From Verrucomicrobiota bacterium (GTDB taxonomy: Bacteria > Verrucomicrobiota > Verrucomicrobiia > Opitutales > Coraliomargaritaceae), in contig JAURBE010000004.1 in NCBI GenBank assembly GCA_030829145.1, positions 1 to 46,391 of the forward strand: a stretch of 46,391 nt of DNA, in the 5' to 3' direction. This document shows positions 41,885 through 46,391 of the stretch, piece after piece. A model generated the notes under the pieces. The model was not told the origin of the DNA. It searched no databases and saw only the letters and a list, made by a program, of their open reading frames with translations. Positions within the stretch are counted from its first letter, which is position 1. Each line of letters opens with the position of its first letter. The translations under genes were made by a program, and so were the position numbers.

Positions 41885-43858
41885 TTAGAAACTTAGACGA
41901 GCTCCGATGTAGCCAGTCGAACCAAGTGCGGGATAACCATTGGCCTGCTCATAGGATTCATCCAATAGATTCTCAGCACGTGCAAATACGGTTAACTGAT
42001 CAGTCACTTGCCAATCTGCTATGAGGTTTACTACGCAGGAATCCTCTTGATCAATGCGCTCGTAGGTCAATGCATCGAAATCCTCGCGATCAAAATATCC
42101 GATCCCTTGAACGCTGGCTCGTAGCGAATCCGTGAATTGATAATCAGCGGACAGCTGCAACATATGACGCGGACGACGAACAAGACGCTCGTTTTCGTCA
42201 TCATCGGTCGCGGTCAAATAGGTGTATGCGGCGGCCAAATCTAGCTTTTGGGTGATCGCATAACTGACGGAACACTCAACGCCCTCGGTCGTCGCACTAC
42301 CAGTATTATAGCTATCATTTGAGATCTCGATCACATCTGGCCAGTTCGTGTAATCCGCATCGTAAATATAGCCGATCAAGTCGCTGATGTCGTTGCGAAA
42401 TAGCACGATCGAGCATGTCAAAGACTCCTCGAGCCCAATGTAGCGCGCGCCTACTTCGTAGGAGTCACTCTCTTCAGCATCCAAATCGGTATTGGCCGGC
42501 CCTTGATTGAGCACATTCACATCGAAGGCGAGATCGGCGGCACTTGGAGGTGCGTAGGAATTCGCATACTTCGCAAACAATGTCAGTCCAGTCTCTTGAA
42601 AGTGGTAGAGTGTCTCGATTTGGCCAGTCACAGGGCTGTCGTAATCAGAATAATCATCGTAACGAATACCACCACGTAGCTCGATCGACTCGGTCATCAG
42701 CCATAATGCTTGGACATATACACCGAACTGCTCGAAACGTTCGTCATAGGGAATCGCAGCCTCCAATGGGTTGAATGTATTCAGATTACTATTACTGACT
42801 TCATCGTTACGGTAGACCATACCAGAGGTCAGGAGCAGATCCTCTGAGACTAAGTAATCCGCTTGAAGATTAACTTCATCGGATGTCACCTCACTGCGAT
42901 TCGAAACAGGAAAATGCCCAAGGTATCCGCCGAAATCATCATACGCTGCCTTTTCTTGATCGAGGTCGATATTGCTCTCACTACGGGAGTAAAAGAGGTG
43001 TACGGTCAATTCGTCCGTCGCATAGCGAATACCAGGAGAGATTAACCAATCCTCTGAATTCTGCTCATCATTCAGAGTCGGATTCGCCGTCGAGCCTGGT
43101 AACTCCTTCTCGGTGCTATCGTATTGTCCGACGAATTCTAAGCTCAGCGTGTCAGTCAGTAAATAGTCGACCCGAGAACTCACTGCCTCGTTGCTGTAAT
43201 TATCGTTTTTACGGTCATTGTCTGTATCCATCGCTGAACCAGTGACAGAGACACCCAAGTCGCCTTGAGTGAATGAGGTGCTAGCGGAGCCCGCGATATA
43301 GTCATGCGAGCCAAATTCCGCGCCGACTGTCGAAGTATTTTCATCGCTATCAAAAGCAGAGCGTGAGCGTAGATCAACAACTCCCCCAATACCGCTCGAT
43401 CCATAATTCACCGACGAGGCACCTTTCTGAATCTGCACACTGCTCAGATTCGAGACCGACAGGCGCTCCAAGTTATACTGATTTCCGAAGCCCGCATTCA
43501 AACGGCGACCATCGAGAAAAAATGCAGTGTGATCACTATTCGTGCCTCGAGTGAATAGCGACGTCTGTGCGCCCTTTGCTCCCGATGAAACGACGACCAT
43601 GCCCGCTTCGCGAGACAGCACATCGACCACACGTCGGTCCTGCCAGAACTCCATCTCAGCCGCCGAGACGTAGCTCACCGACGGCGACACTCGATCGAGC
43701 TCTATGGGTGTGCGGGTAGCCACCACCACGTAAGGCAACAGCTCTTGGCTGGCAGCATCGTCGGTCGTAATCGCTTCGGCCCGCAACGCGGAAGTGGCAC
43801 AGGTAAGCGCGAGTCCTAGGACGGACGCTAGGCGTATTGTATTCGTTGTTTCATGCAT
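41885..43858 (-). CDS. TonB-dependent outer-membrane receptor (BtuB-like)
   Basis: A 657-residue outer-membrane receptor. A signal peptide (cleaved after about residue 28, ALRAEA) precedes the N-terminal TonB-box-like region (LLPYVVVATRTP). The plug domain (about 40-150) follows, then the 22-strand barrel, which ends in the outer-membrane signature GYIGARLSF. The barrel is acidic in the loops. The start ATG at 43858 is preferred because it directly starts the signal peptide; an upstream TTG at 43897 would add 13 residues. Its substrate (siderophore, corrinoid or other) is unknown, but the adjacent Fur-family gene and binding sites favour iron. Confidence 0.93.
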   Translation of the reverse strand: MHETTNTIRLASVLGLALTCATSALRAEAITTDDAASQELLPYVVVATRTPIELDRVSPSVSYVSAAEMEFWQDRRVVDVLSREAGMVVVSSGAKGAQTSLFTRGTNSDHTAFFLDGRRLNAGFGNQYNLERLSVSNLSSVQIQKGASSVNYGSSGIGGVVDLRSRSAFDSDENTSTVGAEFGSHDYIAGSASTSFTQGDLGVSVTGSAMDTDNDRKNDNYSNEAVSSRVDYLLTDTLSLEFVGQYDSTEKELPGSTANPTLNDEQNSEDWLISPGIRYATDELTVHLFYSRSESNIDLDQEKAAYDDFGGYLGHFPVSNRSEVTSDEVNLQADYLVSEDLLLTSGMVYRNDEVSNSNLNTFNPLEAAIPYDERFEQFGVYVQALWLMTESIELRGGIRYDDYSDYDSPVTGQIETLYHFQETGLTLFAKYANSYAPPSAADLAFDVNVLNQGPANTDLDAEESDSYEVGARYIGLEESLTCSIVLFRNDISDLIGYIYDADYTNWPDVIEISNDSYNTGSATTEGVECSVSYAITQKLDLAAAYTYLTATDDDENERLVRRPRHMLQLSADYQFTDSLRASVQGIGYFDREDFDALTYERIDQEDSCVVNLIADWQVTDQLTVFARAENLLDESYEQANGYPALGSTGYIGARLSF

Positions 43859-43912
43859 AACTTCAGCTAGATATTGCCAGAACAAACAGCGCGACAAGCA
43901 TATTTAATTATA

Positions 43913-43925
43913 GAGAATCATTCTC
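43913..43925. promoter_or_regulatory. Fur-box-like palindrome upstream of the TonB receptor
   Basis: GAGAATCATTCTC is a perfect palindrome with flanking AT (TATAGAG...CATTAAA) and resembles the Fur consensus core AATCATTCTC. It lies about 54 bases upstream of the receptor start at 43858. The regulator next to that gene is of the Fur family. Confidence 0.65.
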
Positions 43926-44139
43926 ATTAAATCTTCTCGGTTATTTCTTGTTTAGTTGATTTTGGTAGTGATGCCCCATTTAGTGCCAAACACTTTGATC
44001 TCCTTGTAGCGATGTCTAAAAAGAGACACATCCTATTAGTAATAAGCATTTTATAGAGTTAAAACTGATTCTAGGAAGAACGTAAAAGAAGCACCACCGC
44101 CACACTCCTCCGATAAATGGAACCCGTAATTCAATCAGT

Positions 44140-44152
44140 GAGAATGGTTCTC
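44140..44152. promoter_or_regulatory. Second Fur-box-like palindrome
   Basis: GAGAATGGTTCTC, in the context TGAGAATGGTTCTCATTT, matches the first site at most positions. It lies 338 bases upstream of the binding-protein start, so it could control a long leader transcript or a promoter further up. Confidence 0.6.
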
Positions 44153-44490
44153 ATTTATTAACTATTTATCAAGCGAATCTGCTGAAGTATAGCAGCTATG
44201 CATTTTTAAGGGGAAATAGCAGAGCCGTAGACATTTTAAATAACATGATTCGTCCTGCTCAGCGATCGTACACAAAGAAGCTTTCGGCCGATAATCAGAC
44301 GCGCCTCATTGACTCCATAATCTTTCGATAAGTCGTCAAATATCGATTCTCCGAACTCGCCCGACATAAGATTATCAGCCCTGCGATGCATCAACTGCTA
44401 GACGAAACGCAAAAGATCGTATTTGCTCAGCACATACGTTGATGGGCACTTGCCCACTGAGACGGATAATTGCACTGACTGACCTCCACT

Positions 44491-45624
44491 ATGCTCCCGG
44501 CAACAATCAAAGATTCCATTTTCCACACGCTGGCCGTATTGCTGCTCTGCTCTCTGCTCCCTCACCTTCAGGCAGCCGACGCAGTTGAATTTGACTACGC
44601 ACAGAATCTGCAAATCGAGACTTTTGCGACGCATCGCCTGATCACAGTCATCAACGTCAGTCGCGCTTCCGATGACCACTTTGCCTATGCATTGGTACCT
44701 AAAGGACAAAGCATCCCCGAACTTCCAGCGAACACAATGATCATCCGCACACCGGTCGATCGGGTAGTTGTGATGGCAACTACTTTCATCGGTTATATTG
44801 ACGCGCTGGCTCAACTTGAATCACTCATCGGCGTCGCGACTCCGGACTTCATCAACAACCAAACCATCCAGCAGCGTATCCGCTCGGGGCAAATTCAAAC
44901 AGTTCAAGCAGGGCCCGGCCTCGATATCGAACGTTTACTGCTACTCAACCCTGACTTGATTCTCACTAGTTCTTCAAGCGATCCACAGCTGGACGGTCAC
45001 CCACAACTGGTACGCTCGGGCCTGCCCGTAGTGCTCTCCGCCAGCTACATGGAGCAACATCCGCTGGCACGGGCCGAATGGCTTAAATTCGTAGCCGCCT
45101 TCTTCCATGTCGATGCTCAAGCCGAACAAATTTTCAATGAAATCACTGAACGCTACCAAAAACTCGCCGCTCGGGCATCGGTAGTCACCGAAAAGCCGAC
45201 CGTGTTTTGCGGCACGCCCTACGCAGGCACCTGGCACGTGCCCGGTGGGCAAAGTTACGTCGCCAAGACACTCGACGACGCGGGAGCGAACTATCTCTGG
45301 TCTGAAGATGACAGCCGTGGTGGTATTCCGCTCGATTTTGAACGTGTTTTTTTCACCGCAGCCCACGCCAGCTTCTGGATCAACCTCGACAGCTACAAGA
45401 GCCTCGACTCATTGTTTGAAACAGACCATCGCTTCAATCACTTTCGAGCTGCTCAAACCGGTCATGTGTATAACAACAGCAAACAATTTAAATCAAACGG
45501 CGGGAACGCAATCTGGGAGCGCGGGATCGTACATCCAGACGAGGTACTCGCCGACCTGATAAAAATCTTTCACCCCGAGCTAGCCAAGGACCACCGCTTC
45601 ATCTACTATGAGCAGCTGCAATAA
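44491..45624 (+). CDS. ABC transporter substrate-binding protein (FecB/BtuF-like)
   Basis: A 377-residue exported protein of the helical-backbone type, cluster A-III. A signal peptide spans residues 1-28 (core [13 protein letters not shown], cleaved before AADAV). Then come [19 protein letters not shown] (about 90-110), where helical ligand-binding members begin, [14 protein letters not shown] and the [20 protein letters not shown] end. It binds an iron-chelate or corrinoid-type ligand in the periplasm and hands it to the permease that starts four bases after its stop. The N-terminal first 60 residues are longer than in many relatives. Confidence 0.9.
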   Translation: MLPATIKDSIFHTLAVLLLCSLLPHLQAADAVEFDYAQNLQIETFATHRLITVINVSRASDDHFAYALVPKGQSIPELPANTMIIRTPVDRVVVMATTFIGYIDALAQLESLIGVATPDFINNQTIQQRIRSGQIQTVQAGPGLDIERLLLLNPDLILTSSSSDPQLDGHPQLVRSGLPVVLSASYMEQHPLARAEWLKFVAAFFHVDAQAEQIFNEITERYQKLAARASVVTEKPTVFCGTPYAGTWHVPGGQSYVAKTLDDAGANYLWSEDDSRGGIPLDFERVFFTAAHASFWINLDSYKSLDSLFETDHRFNHFRAAQTGHVYNNSKQFKSNGGNAIWERGIVHPDEVLADLIKIFHPELAKDHRFIYYEQLQ

Positions 45625-45628
45625 TCCG

Positions 45629-46391
45629 ATGAGCGCACACCCACAGCAATCGACCACGACACCGAAGTGTAGTTCACGCTTTGTACTACTCGTGCTGGCC
45701 GTCTTCAGCATCGCATTACTCAGTGCCTGCCTCGGATCCACGCCGCTCTCACCCGCGGTCATTTTACAGGCGCTTACTGCCTCCCCGGAACTCGACGACG
45801 TGCTGCGCCAGATCATCCTCGAGTTTCGGTTGCCTCGTATCCTGACTGCCGCCCTCGCCGGCGCCGCGCTTGCCACCGCGGGATTGATGATGCAAACCAT
45901 CTTCCGCAATCCGCTCGCCGACCCATTCGTCCTTGGGATCAACTCTGGCGCGAGTCTCGGCGTGGCAATAGTCATCTTGCTGCTAGCGCCGATCGGTATC
46001 AACCTTACCGAAAGCCTCAGTTTCTCAGGCCAAACCCTCATCGTTATAGCCTCCTCTACGGGTGCCGCAGCGACGCTCATGGTCACCTTATCGCTGTCGC
46101 GTAAAGTAGATGTGATGTCGCTGTTGATTGTTGGGCTAATGCTGAGTTATGCTATTGGCGCAGTCGTCAGCATACTAATGTTCTTTAGTATGTCTGAACG
46201 CTTACAGTCTTTCATGAATTGGTCATTTGGCACTTATGGCAACGTCACTTGGAGCCACATGCTCGTGTTCGCGCCATCCATTCTAGTTGGCCTCAGCATC
46301 ACATTGCTCTTTATGAAGCCACTCGATGCGATGCTCCTCGGCGAGCACTATGCCGAAAGCGTCGGCACCCGTACGAAGCAGGTGCGCTTCT
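45629..46391 (+). CDS. FecCD-family ABC permease (partial)
   Basis: The first 254 codons of an inner-membrane permease; the gene runs off the window. Conserved features include the [20 protein letters not shown] segment, [43 protein letters not shown] and [10 protein letters not shown], with multiple transmembrane helices. It follows the substrate-binding protein by four bases, typical of a coupled operon. Ferric-chelate or corrinoid transport are both possible. An ATPase gene would be expected next. The first 17 residues are polar and may be a cytoplasmic N terminus. Confidence 0.92.
   Translation, partial: MSAHPQQSTTTPKCSSRFVLLVLAVFSIALLSACLGSTPLSPAVILQALTASPELDDVLRQIILEFRLPRILTAALAGAALATAGLMMQTIFRNPLADPFVLGINSGASLGVAIVILLLAPIGINLTESLSFSGQTLIVIASSTGAAATLMVTLSLSRKVDVMSLLIVGLMLSYAIGAVVSILMFFSMSERLQSFMNWSFGTYGNVTWSHMLVFAPSILVGLSITLLFMKPLDAMLLGEHYAESVGTRTKQVRF

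Larger units (their letters stand above)
43859..44490. other. Divergent regulatory region between receptor and binding-protein genes
   Basis: The 632-base gap holds two Fur-box-like palindromes (43913-43925 and 44140-44152). The gap before the binding-protein gene is long (338 bases after the second site). A 28-codon frame at 44245-44331 is not convincing. A cobalamin riboswitch was sought because of a GCCCACTGAG near 44455, but the other conserved parts are absent. Confidence 0.5.

Noticed and set aside
44245-44331. 28-codon open frame in the divergent promoter region
   Set aside because: Short, no leader signal and no similarity; likely chance.
44390-44490. Cobalamin riboswitch before the binding-protein gene
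   Set aside because: Only a GCCCACTGAG-like B12-box fragment is present; the other conserved core segments are absent.

Overview
The window (about 46.4 kb, no frame-wide disruption, roughly half G+C) looks like chromosomal DNA of a Gram-negative bacterium of the Verrucomicrobia, most likely a marine Opitutae/Puniceicoccales relative. This is inferred from the combination of gene families (exosortase, beta-barrel porin-2 type outer-membrane proteins, polysaccharide export genes, TonB receptor), the near absence of Shine-Dalgarno sequences before start codons, and extragenic palindromic repeats. No rRNA or other marker fixes the taxonomy.

Layout. 1-3950: a heptanucleotide array beside tRNA-Arg(CCT), then recQ, a solitary rpsR and sua5. 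3976-10105: a surface-polysaccharide export locus with a minus-strand beta-barrel protein, Wza-like and Wzc-like series and a divergent TPR membrane protein; a terminator hairpin lies right in front of wza. 10168-15120: CorC-type transporter and hisC (overlapping), an RmlD-like reductase, a lipoate ligase-like protein and a DUF2071 protein whose predicted 5' end overlaps a repeat terminus. 15121-15819: noncoding repeat zone. 15820-21434: dnaE, an exosortase with its Cys/Arg/His triad, and an unrecognised exported coiled-coil protein. 21536-31121: smc, a frameshifted LOG-family gene, an O-antigen ligase-like protein with kdsD, an AsmA-like protein and argG. 31461-37468: porin, BamE-like lipid-free exported protein, DUF423 protein, a solitary gspF and topB. 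37469-41389: an accessory zone with a VOC protein, a type II toxin-antitoxin pair, an AT-rich membrane protein, an internally deleted inositol monophosphatase-like gene and about 1 kb of repeats. 41390-46391: a metal/iron uptake region with a Fur-family regulator, a TonB receptor, a substrate-binding protein and the start of a FecCD permease; two Fur-box-like palindromes lie between the divergent transport genes.

How they fit together. The polysaccharide export trio, the TPR protein, the exosortase, KdsD and the O-antigen ligase-like protein all point to a complex cell envelope, but they are scattered and no glycosyltransferases are here. The uptake region forms a coherent outer membrane receptor / periplasmic binding protein / inner membrane permease system with its probable regulator.

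The most unusual signal is a family of repeats: two roughly 234-260 bp elements with imperfect terminal inverted repeats, each carrying two inverted hairpin units, plus a solo hairpin and a solo terminus. Three different stem sequences among the five hairpins all keep perfect seven-pair stems, that is, compensatory change. It looks like a MITE/REP-type element under structural constraint.
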